Shown in pieces: positions 20,776 to 34,980 of a DNA stretch of 64,000 nt (position 1 is the first letter of the stretch; each line of letters opens with the position of its first letter). This DNA comes from Gymnogyps californianus (taxonomy: Eukaryota > Chordata > Aves > Accipitriformes > Cathartidae). Below the pieces are notes generated by a model that was given only the letters and a program-made list of their open reading frames with translations, searched no databases and was not told the origin of the DNA. The position numbers and the translations under genes are program-made. The stretch covers positions 17,302,937 through 17,366,936 of the forward strand of contig NC_059475.1 of assembly GCF_018139145.2 (NCBI RefSeq). Reading direction: 5' to 3'.

Positions 20776-23700
20776 CTAGGAAAGAAGCACATGAGCACCG
20801 TTAAGCCCAATATATGAGAATTTAAACAAGCTCAAAAGAGAACTGCTACAGTGCTTTAAGCAAATGAAAGGCAGCAAATGGTTTGCTCCCTCACTTTTTT
20901 TGGAGAAAAAGGGACCTCGCTGACATGGTAAATGGCTGGAAGACATGATCCATTATTTCAAGCATTTTGCATCCTAGGGATAGATCCATCCTGTCAGCTG
21001 AAAGTCTTTACTCAGGGTGCATGCCTGAGTTTACCATCACTGCCTACTCACCAGTGGTGACTGAAACTTTCTAAAGATGCTTGCAGATACAAATGAATTT
21101 TTCTAACTAACTCATGATGTTTTTGTGAAATACAGTTAATACTAAGGTCTTCATTCTTGGCAAGTCCTTCCAAAGAAAAACTGTACATTTGTATGCAGAG
21201 GAGGAAAATGCCTCCTTTCCTGTACCTTCTCTTGGCATTACTTTAAACTATAAATATACAAATTGGGTGGTTTATCGTTTTTAGGCAGGAAACAAGTACG
21301 ACGGAGATGCTAATACCCAGCCCCAGCAGTACATGCAGACGTGAGGGATGGGGAACTGGTTTTACAGATTTTAAATAAAAACTTGGGGAGAGGGGGAGGA
21401 AAGGAGGAGAAAAAAAATTTAAATCCCAGGAATTATTTGGCTTTTCCAGCACTTTGCAGAGCAAAGATTCCCTCTTGTATTTCTCTGTTCAGCATCTCCC
21501 ATACTTCAGGTGATGCTGGCCCAAGTGGACATGAGAGGACAGAGGCTGGAAGAGATTACTGTGAAAAAGAAGCCTGAGCGACTGCATTTCAGGGGAGGGA
21601 CAAATAGGAATCTACTGAGTTTTCCCTGCCTTGAAAGGGTTTGTTTGATCCAAGTGAAAACCCCTCTGACTTGAAAGAAGAGCTCTAGTTCAAAACACTT
21701 TGTTGGTGGGATAGCTTCGTTTCAATGGCAGTCCATCCTGGAGGAAACCTCAGTGCTCTGCTTGGACCTGGAATGATGCTACACCACGCTCAACCTTGCT
21801 GTGTTAGTCCTAAAGGTGAAACCCAAACTCAGCTGAAAGGAAATGAGTGCAAAACAAATAAGAAAGTAAGTTATGAAAAAGAAAGGAAATGTTAATCTAT
21901 GACAAGCAGTCCAGAAAAAGCAAATTAATTACTAAAATAAAAAAAAAAAGTAAATAGTAATAGAGTGAAAATAAAGTTGACATAAAGAACAATTGCTACA
22001 AATTGAATATATTTCCCACAAGCTACAACTTAATGGAAAACGTCAAAATTCGACCCTTCACTTTGCTTCAGAGCACAAGCAATTTTTGACACAAGGGCAC
22101 ATCGCGCCAAGCAGACACTTTGGTTCCCAGTATGCTTTTCCTGCCTCCTTTTTGTCCCCGTCCCCACCCTCGAGCAGGGCTTGAGAGCTCAGCTCACATG
22201 TGCCTGACCGCCGTGTGACGGTAGCACAGGCCCCACGTGTCTCTCCCAGGTCGTGTCACCCGCCGAGCAGCCTTGGGGACACTGGCGGACCTGCTGCGGT
22301 GCAATGCTCGGACGATGCATGGGGTGACCTGAGTCATCCTGGCTGAAAGCCCTGCCACGGACACAGGAGGAGGCTGATACCAGCCCCGGCGGCTCCTACT
22401 CGGGGCGTGGGTGGAGAAGCCGCTGAGTAACTCTTCATTAAGCTGAGTGCTCCTAAAACGAAGAATCGTCATTAACTTTTTGCAACTTCCCAGTCCCTCC
22501 TGCCGGCTCGCCCTGGCCGGGGCTGTGCTGAGTCACATGGGATGGGGGGGAGGGGCTGAGCCCCGTCGCAGGGCATGGCTTGACTCAGCAGTGGCATCAT
22601 CCGAACCCCAGTTCGGCTCTGCTGAGCCACTGGAGGAAAGGAAACGTTTCTCAATTTGCCCGGACTTGAACGGCATATTTAATTGGGATACACTGTGCAG
22701 GCACAGCCTGGTCCCTGCCCTTCCTTGAGTCACTGCGGTACATCATCAGCAACGTCCCAGAGCAGCCCGGTCTGATGGCCGTGGGAGTGGCGTACCCAAA
22801 AATGTCTCTGTCACTACACACGAGCACCTAAGCGCAGGCAACAGGCACTGCTGCAGCAAAGCCAGGCACTGAGCAGGCAGGTCCTGGAGATATGCAGACC
22901 GGGCTGTCCCCAGAGTAAGCGGGGCAGACGGATGGTCCTTGTGCCAAGGCTGGCATTCAGCACGGGCTTCCCCATCACTCAGACTGCGGCAATACGAGTG
23001 TGAGGTAAAACACCACTGCTGAACCAACCAACACAGCGATGGGACTTTTTCCAACAGCAAGCATCAGCCCAAGTCACCTGCTTTCCCTTCGGGGCTGAGC
23101 AGCTATCCTTGGGTTATACAGACTGCAGCCTCCCCACTGGTTATATGGGCTGCCGGACTCCCTCCCCAGCACGGTCGTTGCCGATCCAGCCATGAGCCCC
23201 AGACAGGCAAGGCCCATCATCTTGATTTTGGACACAGTGCCTTGATTTAGGTGCTGGATAATGTTGCCAGTCACCAGGAGCTCTGACCTCACTTCCAGTC
23301 TGAATTTAGACCTGAAAACGCATTACTTCCAGCCTACAATTTTCCCTGGGCGCACAGTCCCCAGGTTTGCATGAGCAGCAGCTGCCTGCACAGGCACATT
23401 TGGGAAGGAGGAAGCGAAAGGTGGTTCATGCGTGCTCTCCCATGTAAGGTTTTGGACGTGTGCTGCCATTGCCAGGGGGTAGCGGGGGCATCCCAGATGA
23501 CTTGGCCATCGCCACTCCCATGGACAAGCCCTGGTGGCACTGACAATGCAGCAATGGAATTTATCCTTATTTTTATTCCTGCTGGCGCATTCTGGGCTTT
23601 CCCTTTGCGCATAACCTCCCCTTGAGATTGACTGCGATGGGCCTTCCCCTCCTGCATTTCATTTTGCCTGGATGGTGCTTGCCTTTGTAACCCGACCTCC

Positions 23701-26700
23701 TTTGAAGTCGGGGAAGAGCCAGTGTACCTGGCTGGAATGCCTTCTGTCATCAATAAACAAAAGAGAGAGGAAATCGTTTGCAAGTGAAATAACAGGCACT
23801 GCCCGTGGCTGTGTACACATGTCACAGGAAAAACCAACTCATCTTTTTTTCCTCACCCCCTCCTTCGTTAAAGGCAAATAAGTCTCCCAATAAATGTGTA
23901 ACAACAGCTAAATCTCTCCTTGTCTTTATGCTGGATTTGCCGAACTGGAGATTCATTACGCTAGTTCAGCTGATCACGTAGAAAAATACTCTCTACCTCT
24001 ATTACTGTATTTGATTTCTGGGAAGGCAGCAGCTCCCACTTGCTCAGAAGAGCCAATTACCCATCTTATTGTTAACCTCATTAACAAATTCCAGGAATCC
24101 CTTGCAGGATGGAAAGGATTGTTGCTGTTTGAAGGTTTAAGGTGCTAGTTTTTGGAAGACTTTTGAACAGTGAAGCCTTGCTGCGTGGAGCCACTGCTGA
24201 GCAGGACTGGCACCCACAAGCAGCTGACCTCATTGGTGGAGGTTAGAGGAGTTACGCAGATGCTCGGCTGGTCCTCAGCGCTCAGTGGACACAGGACTGT
24301 TTCTACAGATTCTTCCATCAGCACCGATCGAAAGCTTGACAGAGCCCAGCAACAAAATAAATTCCCTTTCACCCAACAGCCAAAATGAAAAGACATGAGA
24401 AGGTCGGAGAGGCAGGCGCAGCAGGCCAGGTAAGCTGGTACAGCCTAGCAGAGAAGATGCAGGGCCCCATCCCTAGCGCAGATAGCATGATTCACATCAG
24501 AGGCAGCCTCCCACGCACCAGACCCGTATCTCTCGCCTTTGAAATTGTGCCCGGCTGGCAGTTCCCAGGGCGAGCGCAGTGCCGGCTGGGGTGGGACACA
24601 CTGGTGGGCACTGGCTGGGGCAGACCGCAGGGGGCAAGTAAAATCACGAGGCTTTTCTGCACAGGCTGAAGGTGGTGCAAAATCTTGGGCGGGGGAAAAG
24701 GGAGTTGTTTTCCTGACATGGCAATGCCAGAAAGTGCTTGAGAAGTAGTTCAGGTCTTGCAGAGGAGCAGGAGGGTGGTGGGACTGCAAGGAGAGCTGAC
24801 AGCGAGGACCAAACTGCTGAAGGCAGCACTTTGCCAAACAGGGGGAAGAGGACCGTGTGTTTTGCAAACTCCAGCCTAATCGCTTTCTTTCCCACTCCAA
24901 CACGCTCCCCTCCACAGATTTAAATCCTTCAAAGTGAGGAAACTGGAGAACTTTCTGTTTGTTGTTGCAAGGTCCTTTCACCGAGTGGGTTTTCCCCCTA
25001 GGCATACCTGGCTGTAATTAAATCCCTGGCTCTTTAATCATCTCTTTTGCTGTGCAGGGGAAAAAAAAAAAGCAAGAGGGACAGACTGGTGATAAGATGA
25101 TACGCAATGTAAATCTCTCCTCCAGGAATCTCTCTCATCTTTTCAGGATCACTCCGTACCAACTTGTCCCTCCAGAAGCTGCACAGCTAGAGGTGGAGTT
25201 TGTATAACAATACAAATTTAAACGCAGTAAATAGAACAGATGTCTTGTGATTTCTTGATCCTCAGGGTTATAAATATCTACCCCTTTGTCTCACCCAGAG
25301 TTTTTGTTTGGTGCATTTTGCTTTGGGTTTTTTTGAGAAAAAGTTCTTAAATGAAAGCTTCCCCCACCCCCTCCCGCGGTTTGAAATCTAAGCATCAGAT
25401 GTGACTTTAGATACCAACCAGGGACTCCAGGTATTTCACTTGCCTAATCCTCTGGCGGCATTTTCCAAGCCAGATACTATGCCTGGAAGTCTCCATGCTA
25501 TTGCGCTCGCAACTCCAAAAAACGCTGGAGCCTAGGCCCGCTTCTGCCCATTATGCAAAGTTAAATTATTTTAAATTATTAAGAAATTAATTATTCTCTG
25601 GAGGGGAGATTGAATGGCATCTCATACTCCCAGGCATTCACTGTGAGGGAAATTTTGTTCACATGGCTGCTGAGAGGACTCTGGAAGCCCAGCCCCGGAG
25701 GACAGACGGATTGTGTCCCTGACGGGCTCTCACACCTCTTGCCTGGAGACTCACCAGCAATCAGATAAAGATACTTCAAACATATCACGAGCAAGGGAAT
25801 CTCTGCAACACAAGACCCCAGGTGCAGAGGTACCCCTCCTGCTGTCTGCCTTCCTCTCCTCACTTCGTTATCTCCCACCCAACTCCTCCTCGACTTATGC
25901 TGGCACAGTCCCAACTCAGACAGCCCCACACTATCAGAGTGCTTCAAGTATCACTGCAGAGCCCTGGATTGCTTGAATTAACCCCCACTTACTATTTTCA
26001 CTTCCCCATCAGCCCACCCCAGCCTTGGTCATATTCCATTTTCTAAGCAACATCTTTGTTTCCTCATCAGACAGCTCTTTGTCCCAATGCTATGACACCG
26101 CCTTTCTGCACACCCTTCTCTGACCTCGTTTGGCTCTGTCCTGACCCAGAAGTGAGCCCCCTTCCCACCTTCCCACCCTCACTGTGCTTAAGCCTGCTCC
26201 ACACTTTCCAATATCCTCTGCTGTTAGATGATGCTCTTTGCCTAACCACAAACAGTAAATTGGTGCCAGTTCCTGGGCCAGTGCTTCATCCGGAGAGCCA
26301 GGAAGCCCCCGTTCCCCACGGACAGGTACTCCCACAGGAACCTTTACAACAATGCATCAGCAGACGTATTACTTTGGGGCACCCAGGTCTTCATGAGACA
26401 GGCTGGGAGCAGCAGCAAGGCAACCTATGTCCCTCCATGGAGGAGTACCAATGACAGCAAGGAGATTTACCACCAGCGCTGGGGTGAAGGGTGACCATGC
26501 TGTGGGCAGCCAACTCAGAAAAGGGAAGAGGGTGCCGAGGATGCCCCATGCCATGACTGGTGGTCATTGGTGCTACATGCACGGTGTTGTGAGGACAAAA
26601 CCCACCACCAATGTCAGCTGAGCCACGTCACTGCTAGCAAGTGCCATGAACTGTTCCCATGTGGACAGAGCTGATGCTCAGCCAGGGAGCAACCAAGAGG

Positions 26701-29700
26701 TGTGCTCTGCGGAGTGGCCAGCCAAAGCCCATGAGGCTCCCAGGCTCCAAAAACCAGCGCCAAATCTGCCTTCCAAACCCGCAGGGATCCTCTCAGGATG
26801 GGCATGGGGCGCGCCCCCAAATGTTGGGGTCCTGTGTGGTCATAAATTGACAAGACAGGACCAAGCATGATGAAGTGAGGCTGAGGAGCTCCAGATGGGA
26901 TCCCTCAGGAGGGCTGCCTGAATTAGTGGGGTGGCTAACTAACATCCTCCATCTTCAAAGATGGCAAACGCCTCGCCTCCCGTGGGGTCGGTGTTTCTGT
27001 GCTGATCTCCCCACACAAAGAGCTGTTTGAGATACCGATGACAAAGTACTTGAGTTGCCTACTTAAAATTAGGTGGACTGACCCAAAGCCATTCCAAATC
27101 TCCTCTCTAGGTGCTCTGCAGCTGACTTGAATAGGAGGAATGGTGAGAAACAGAGATGTTTACAGTACGTTGGCCGCTTCTCACCACAATAGGTTAAATG
27201 AGGCTGAGAAGCTGAAAAATTAGGTTAAGCAAATGGAGCATAATATCCTGGGGGTGGGAGAGGAAAGTGGGAAGAGACCATCGCTATTCGAGTCATCCTG
27301 GGATTGCTGATCGGGCTGGGAAAAGGGGCTGCAACACCACCATCTGTGCAAGAGGAAGATGTTCATTTCGAAAAGATTTCATAAAAAAAATAGAAACTAC
27401 AATAACACAAAGAACTAATATTACTAAAAATTGCCAGGAATTGGCAGACCAGGCAATGCTTTTGTCAGCGTATGACTTTCGGGGAAGAGCTGAGTAAAGG
27501 GCTCAGATAAGCCTTGCTCGCTGTGCTGTTCCCTGTGCATCTCTGAAGTCGCTTAGTGCATGCAATGTGTGCTGGGAGCAGGCGAGATCCTGGGACATGG
27601 TGCTGGGTGTATCAGCTGGCCGTGCTGTGCAACTGCCCAGGCACTGTATACAATGTCTACAGGGAGGTTTAAAGTAAACAGGACATGGTTCGATTCTTAT
27701 TTTCCCCTTCATTTCTGTGATGTCCACTGCCATCTATAGAAGTCCTTAAACGTGACCCATTTTCAGGTCCAGGGAGAGATGCAAATGGGGGGGACATGTT
27801 TCCTCTAACAGGAGGGCTCAGAGCAAGTCCAGGAGAATGGGAAAACCCTCACAATGTTTTATGGAAAGGCAAACTAAGGAATGAGAAATCAAAGCTGAGG
27901 ATCTGGTTGATGAAATTCATCGAAAAGGACATTATATTCCTTATGAATAAAGCTATAATTTACTCAGTGAAGTGGGGAAGCCAGTCAGCAGATATTAATC
28001 ACTGTTCACCCATCCAGACTGGTGGAATTTGCTTGCACCTTAATCTGCATTTATATCTCCAGCAGTATCAATTCACTGTACAGCAGAAACAAATGCATCT
28101 GAAATGCCAGCTTAGGCAACATGAAGGCACACAAGCAGCTCTGGGCTCGGCAGAACAGAGCCGGCACATGTTGCATTTCCTGCATACATCTTCCACTGGA
28201 GGAACCTCAACAGAAAGCAGCCATAAACATTAACCCAGTCACTATCTGCAAGAGATATCTTTGGGTGGTTCTAGCCAGAGACCTGATCTGAAAGTAAAAA
28301 CACAAATTCTAATGTTTTACAATAATTTAAAAGCCAGATGGTGAGAGTATCTTTTGGACCAGTTGAGGATCTGGTCCTGCATAAACCAGAGCAGAGCTCG
28401 GAACTGCCAATGATCAAGTGGAAAGAACAAGCGACAAACCAGACAGTAGCGCTTTGCAAGCTCTTGAGCGAGACAGCTTAGCTGCCACCAGGAATCAGGT
28501 ACCCTGGGGTTTTAAAAAAAATGAAGCATGTTTTTCCCCTTTCCTTTTTGGTGTTCTGACAGCAAACCCCAATGCACCATCATGAAGAAGAGAAGTTTGT
28601 ACCCTATGACCACTTCACTCCTATATTTCTGATGTCCAGAGTCATGCACTGTTGAATATGTGTAGCAACACGGACAGAAACTGCACAGATAGATGAAAGA
28701 AAACTGCCTGGCTGACAAAAGCTAGTTTCTGTGTCAAATGTCCTGAGGCAAAGACTCCCCAACAAAGTAGATGCTGCACCTGAGCCTGTAGGCCGCTGCT
28801 GGGTTAAAGCATGGTAACAGGTATGATTGGCCTCTGTGGGATGAAACCCTGGGACTATGGGAAGAGTCAGGTCCCTGGTTAGCACTGACATCTGATTATT
28901 CATTAGGAAGCAGAGTGAATGCTATAATTCCCATATCTTCCAGGGCTGTATCTATATGTAGGGTGCACCGGCACGGCAGTGCAGGTAACCTTATCTACAG
29001 TAGTTTCAACCAAACTAGCCTGGGAAACAATAGCAGTGAAGACAGACAGATATACCAGACATAACAGCAGTGTCCTGAAGACAGATATCCCAGACCTAAC
29101 AGCAGCGTCCAAGCTCCATCTAGCAACATGAAGCCACTCCTGCCCCAGCTGTACAAGCACATTGCTGCCCATGTTACCCGGCTCGAAACAAGCACACCAT
29201 AGCCATGCTGCAACCCCAAATTTGATTGCAGTGTAGACATATATAACAGGAATTTAGCTGATAGGTCTAAGTTAAGAGCACAGTTGTTGGGGAGTCTCTC
29301 TACATTCAAAGGGGGAAGAAGATATCAGAAGGTGACTCAGCCCCTCTAAAACCTGAATGATTCCTGCAGATCCTGGTCTAGGAGGCAGCATACAAAGACT
29401 AACGTAGGGAAAGCCTCTGTTAGCAGTGGAGCTGGGGTCAGAAGCGTGCTTTGGAAAGCAGCTGCTGATCACCCCACTTGTCACGCTGTTTCCATGCTGT
29501 GGAGCGGCAAAGTGGTTTTCTTTCCAACGAGACTGGATGGGAGAGTGCATCCAGCTCATAGCAGATATTGAGCTCACAGGACCGAGAGACAGCTAGTTCA
29601 AAGCCACCCTCCCAGAAGGGACATGGCAAAGGCACCAGCTCCTCAGCTCCAGCCAGTTTACTCTGCAGACTCCACTTGCTGATGTATGGCCACACTCATC

Positions 29701-30608
29701 AGCGGCTCTACCAAGGTGCCCAGATTTGGTGAGACCAGGGCAGAGCCCAAGCGACTGGCAACACCATGCCAAATCCAAATCACAAGGGAAGGAACTAAAG
29801 CTGCCATTTTCCAGATGAGAAGGTCCTCCAGATCCCACAGGAACTCTGCGGCAATGCCCAGGAAATGAAGGTGGATTTAATAACAAGACCACCCTCCTTC
29901 AGGATATTGCTTAACTTGCATTCCTACCTTGAGGCTTGCTTATAACCATCTGTTGCTCTTTCTGCAAAATTATTAGCCTCTTCCTCCAAAAGGAACATTC
30001 TGCTACAACACAACACCTTATTTTTTTGGCCCTGCTACTGCCTAATTCAGCTGACTTTTCCCTTTTACCCATTTTGGTAGTCTCCTAACCATGCTCCATT
30101 GCCCACCTTTTTGGTTTTTTTTCTTTTTGGAAAGTACAAGCTCGCTGTTCGTGCTTCCACACAGCAGAAATAAGTCCTTCCTCTACACTGAAGGGATCTG
30201 TGAAAACGCCAGTAAGATTGCGTACTTAGATAAATTTACAGGGTGCTACTAAGTAAATGTAAATTAGCTAACCTGCGCCAGGGAAAACCTTAGTCAAGGC
30301 ACTTCAATGTAAGTTTTGTTACAAAAACCAGGACAACATGTCAGTCCAAGGAAATTTTAGCTCCACAGCTTAAAGATCTGCAAAGAGGGACAAGGGGAAG
30401 AAAGCTTTCAGGACAGTCCTTGCTCTGATTTCTTCCCATTCCAAGGAACAGAATAAATTTGGAGTCACTTCTATTTTTTGAAGCCAAGTGCCATATGGCA
30501 GAGCTAGGATTTGCTGTCAATATTACACCTGGATTTGGAAGAGCATGTGTCAAAAAGGTAGCAAATTAGATAGTGGTGTGGCAGGAGGGAGACTTCCACT
30601 TCACTTAC
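20776..30608 (-). other. SLC22A18: SLC22A18 intron
   Basis: This is a 9.8-kb intron with canonical ends (donor GTAAGT at 30608, acceptor TAG at 20776-20778). No additional exon was found. It holds a short tandem duplication at 29038-29110. Open frames such as 24445-25005 (- strand) look like chance. Confidence 0.8.
29038..29110 (+). repeat. Imperfect tandem duplication, about 39 bp
   Basis: Two adjacent copies begin GAAGACAGA and end ACAGCAG-GTCC (about 29038-29076 and 29077-29110). The second copy has a short deletion and a few substitutions. It is a small local duplication of no known function. Confidence 0.7.
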
Positions 30609-30709
30609 CATCTGAAGGACACCAAGATATGACATCAGGTATCCAGACTCCACTGCTTCCAAGCCAAAGAAATCCATAGAGATGATGGAAAACATAATCA
30701 GGAACAAAC
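30609..30709 (-). CDS. SLC22A18: SLC22A18 coding exon, fourth from the 3' end
   Basis: This is a 101-bp exon with acceptor CTCTAG and donor GTAAGT. The first two bases complete a split Gly codon. It encodes GLFLIMFSIISMDFFGLEA followed by VESGYLMSYLGVLQM. The MFSIISMDFF string is identical to the mammalian protein, making this the clearest single exon of the gene. It forms a membrane helix and the start of the next. Confidence 0.95.
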
Positions 30710-33700
30710 CTAGAGGGAGGGTTAATGAAAAGCATATATCAATATACTTGCACTGCATATAGTGGCCCAGACCCTGCTCCCATCACCCTGAGTATGAGTC
30801 AGTAGCTCTCCCTGGGGTTGCCTGGACTGGATATAAACATGAGCAGAATCCAATTCAAAGTCAGTGTAGTAATTTAATCTTTAAAAGTTAACTTTTTTAT
30901 CCCCCTTACTTTCATCTTTAAATAATGTGACTATGTAGGCTGTAGATTCAGCTGTTTATTATAAACTGGTAAATATTTGTATCACTGAAGCCAGACTAAC
31001 CATTAAGACAGCGAGAAGACATTTGTTCAGACAAGACTGTAACCATAAAAATAATCTGATTGGATTCCTCGCCCCTTTTGCCTGACTTTAGATTTTCACC
31101 ATGGGGAACAACCCAGTGACATCAGCCTAAATACAGCGGTTTCACTGGACACCTCGGCAATGACGTTGGTGACACGTGAAATCTCTCTTGCATGGACCGA
31201 TAGCGGTGTCGACACAAGCAGTCAGGAAAGTACAGACAGAAACAGCACAGGCTGAGTCTGCTTTTCAATTAAGGCAATTTCTGGAAAGCATAACGGAAAA
31301 TGCCCACTCACCCAGTCTCACATGAAAATGCAATAGTGTGTGTTTCCCCCACCACCAAACATACACAAATACAGACACGCGTACACACGCTCCCATCATA
31401 CACAAAAAGCCATCAAATTAAAAATATTATGACAAAACATTGCTGTCAAAGAGTGGTATGGTGTAGGAGGCTGCTGCCTCTCCTAGTGTCTTGTGCACCT
31501 CAGATGGATGAAGACAGTAGGAAATTGGGGCACTCTGCGTGTGAATAACCCCACAACGTGCCCATTGGAGAGCACGGATCCTGCTGGGGAGAGAGCAGAT
31601 GACCTTTAGGAGTCCTGTCCTTCCTTGTAAGATCCTCCGAGGTACAAAGACTGGGTAAATAGGGAGCTGCTGTCCTCTCCTTCCTGAAGAAAACAGAGCC
31701 CAGGAGGCAACGTGTGAGGACTGAAAAGAGAGCTTGTGGCCTGGCAAAGTGAGTCACTAACGCTGTGGCATGGGAAGGATTTGCTGGCATTTCCCGGAAG
31801 CGTGAGAAGAGCGATCCCAAATTGCTGACTAAAATGCTGTGGAGGACTTGCACCCTAACAAACCAGCACAACTCCACTGCATCCAGCAGCCCAATGGTGC
31901 TGCTACCAGTGGAGCACCTGCAGCAACAAGGACCTCTCTCCAAGCACGCCAAGCCTTTGCCTGGAGGTACCACCACCCTCCCACCCCAGGACCTGCCACA
32001 AAGCCTTCCTGAACCCCACTGGAGACACATCTTCCCCCCTTAATGGGGATAGCTGCACCCCAGCTGGCCCCATGGTGTTGGGGGAGAGGGATGGGGAGCA
32101 GCAAGGGTGCCCTACTCTGCTACTCTCCAGATATTTGGAGAAGGTGCCGGGGAGCTGGGGCTCATGAAGATTTATGGCTTTGCCACACCCCTCCGCAGAG
32201 AGCACCCCATCATTATCCAGTTACTTTGAAATCACTCTTAGCTCAAGCCAGCTTAAGGTAACATGCAAATAACAGTATTTACTCACAACATCCAAACCAG
32301 GCAACAGAGTTGCACATGTTTATAAAAGGCACACGTGAAGAAATGAAAGAAAACCCACACTTCGTTTCACTTGCAGGAAGATTAGATCGAAGCGGGCGCT
32401 CGCCCTTCATCCTGCTACCCCGCTGCAGGTACCACCTAGGAGGGGTTTGACCTTCCCACATACCTGACACTTCTTCCTGGTACCATGCGCCAGCTTCTAC
32501 AGCTCCTCTCCCCTTTGAAGTCCCTCATCGAATTAAGGCAGATTTGGATCTTTCTCCTCCAAACGAGCTGATTTCTTTCAGAGCAGGGGATTAGGCTGTT
32601 CTCTAATTAGCGTTACACATTTGCACAGCTCCCCTGGAGATGCAAAGGTCTCTTCTTTAGATGGGCACCACCCCCTGTGCCTGCATGGTCACTTAAAGCT
32701 ACCTGGATAAGGGAGACCCCCTTGCCCCCCCTTCTTTCCGCAACTAAGGGGGTCTCTCCCACTGGCAACACATTTCTTGGTGAAACGCACAAGGTAAGTC
32801 CCAGATTGAACTCAAAAGTTTTTATGCTCATTGGAACAAGCATTTCTTACAAAGATCTCAGCAGGTCTCATCTGGATAGGCTGCAGGTCAGCTGAGTGCA
32901 GCCACATGAGTAATGTACCCACCTTGGGGTGGGCTCGCTGGGGTGGCAAGTCCCCAGGCTCTTCTGGGGACACTAAAAGCCCATGCAGGAGCTGCCCCGA
33001 TAAGCCTCAATCCACACTGCGAGGCTCAGGTTTTCAACAGGAAAAAAATGGAAAATGACAAAAAAAATCCTCAGAAACCTCACCATTTTTTGAGAGGGTC
33101 TAAATAAGGGGTGAACTCCTTTGAAAAATCTAGCACCAGTGGGACGAGTAACTAGGGTTATGCAGTAGAAGGCAGGTAAATGGTTTGCAAGATGCAATAA
33201 AGATGAGGAAAAGCACCAAGGAGACGCAGGGGTGCAAACCGTATTTTCAAAAAAAAGACATGACCTTTCTAAAAGCAGCCCGTGGCTTTGGAGGGCCAGC
33301 TTAGCAATCCTCACCGAGAGCCGGTGCAAGAAGGCAAGCATGGCCTCTGGGAGCCCGTCTCAGCCCTCCTACGCTGGACTGCAAATGTGATGGGATACAG
33401 AGCCCTAGGGCTCGCTGGAAAATCCTGCTCCACATGTGAAAGAAATTCCTTTTAAAAATGGGATGCAGGTGCTAAAGCAATCGTGTTAAAACCAGGTTTT
33501 CCAAAGGGATTAGGCAGCCAAAGATTCATACAAGCAGCTATTTATCAGTATTTTTCAAGGCCCTGGTGATTTCTGGTCAGTATGTTTGACATTTTTATCT
33601 TCGTGTTTTCTTTTCTGTCTCTTATCTACCGCAATGCAATGAGGCTCTCTTTTCCCAGGTCAATTGAGAATGTAATTTGGCCGTGCTGGAGCAGTCTGCT

Positions 33701-33825
33701 GCCCATCTATTCCCTGGCAGCTACCCTCCTGCAAGAGGCACAGAGCCCGTGTCTCTGCTTTTATGCAACACAGGGAGGAGGTTCCCAGCCCTGCAGCCCT
33801 CCCGGGGAGGCTTTTTCGGTCTTAA

Positions 33826-33960
33826 ACAGGCTAATTTTAGACAACAATGAGATCCATAAGGAACAGAAGATTTTCTTCTGTGTATATCACAAACTTGTTT
33901 ACAAAGTAAATAGAGAACAGTCTGTAATTTGGGTGATCTAATTAATTATACAGTTGCAGC
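33826..33960. promoter_or_regulatory. Candidate conserved intronic element
   Basis: AT-rich unique sequence with TAATTT, TTGTTTAC (forkhead-like) and CTAATTAATTA cores in close succession. It shows no repeat character. Function is suggested only by the clustering of sites. Confidence 0.2.
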
Positions 33961-33978
33961 CTGGAGATGAAAGGTAAA

Positions 33979-33997
33979 TGAGCTCCTGAGGAGCTCA
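33979..33997. repeat. 19-bp inverted repeat
   Basis: TGAGCTCCT and AGGAGCTCA are perfect reverse complements around a single G. This is a short, nearly gap-free palindrome with two SacI-type hexamers. Confidence 0.8.
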
Positions 33998-34667
33998 GCC
34001 TCCAGCTGTGAACTGCGGAGAAGTAGGTGATGGCCAAATCCCCTTTCAGCTGCCATCGTATGGTCAGTCACCTGAAGTGAAGACAGACCTGCAAAGAGAA
34101 GTCGCTAGGATTTTAATTGCTCCTCGCTGTAGTGCAAGCACTATACTTGTAGCAGGAGTGCCTCAAGTGAACACATTCCTACTCTTACGGAAATACTCCC
34201 AGCCATTTCAGTGACAGACTATTAGCCCATGGCCTGCCTTAAATCTCAGCTTCACTCTCTCCATCCTCTTTGCCTAGAAGTTCCCTTGCAGTTTTGGGCA
34301 GGAGATGTTTATTTTGGTTGGGTGCATGTTTTTGCTGTGTATGGGAAAAGAAGAACGTCTTCTGCAACACGGAGGAATTTGCATTTCAGCCGGGATGACT
34401 AAAATGAAGTGCATCTTGCCTGGTCTTTGGAAAAAGGAGAGCACACAGGAAACTACTGTGCAGATTGCATATAGATGCGGTCTCAGACATTTTTAAACAG
34501 ACAAATGAATGCTACTTTAAGCTGAGAAATGAGCCAGAATCAGCAAAGAAAACCCTCTTAAAACATCACTTGACTGTCTCATTCTGTGAAATGCTGTCAT
34601 TTTAGAAACACTTTTAAAAATACAGTTTTAAAAGTTTGGTTTCATAAGAACCAAAAAAGTGCACTAT

Positions 34668-34735
34668 TAGGGCAAGCCAGCAGTCCATCAAGACTGTATC
34701 CCGTCTCCAGTGGTGGGGCTAGGACCAACTGGCAT
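34668..34735 (+). repeat. Fragment of an old amniote interspersed repeat
   Basis: A string of the type CAGTCCATC-AG--TGTATCCCGTCTCCAG-GGTGG resembles a dispersed sequence I know from turtles, crocodilians and birds (a 'GTCCATCTAGCCCAGTATCC'-type motif). It is short and diverged. The family name is not assigned. Confidence 0.4.
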
Positions 34736-34935
34736 TACTGATCTCAGCCAGTGCCAACTACGCACAAAAAGAAAAAAAATCAGAAATCCTTTACTTCCCT
34801 GAATGTTATTCTACAGCTCCAGTCAGACTTGTTCCCCCAGAGCCTTAGCAAGGAATAACAGATGAACCTGACCAAGCCCAGAAATGCCATCCCCTTCCAA
34901 TTCAGCCACTCTCCACAGCCAAATCTACTTTCATG

Positions 34936-34980
34936 TGTAAACTGAATTTACAGTTTACAAATTAGAATTTAATTTGTAAA
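34936..34980. repeat. Two overlapping perfect hairpin sequences
   Basis: Arms 34936-34944 and 34951-34959 are 9-bp perfect complements (TGTAAACTG with CAGTTTACA). Arms 34954-34963 and 34971-34980 are 10-bp perfect complements (TTTACAAATT with AATTTGTAAA). The middle arms share TTTACA, so the two hairpins exclude each other. Confidence 0.8.

Noticed and set aside
24445..25005. 186-residue - strand frame
   Set aside because: It lies inside a well-defined SLC22A18 intron and has no domain or membrane pattern.
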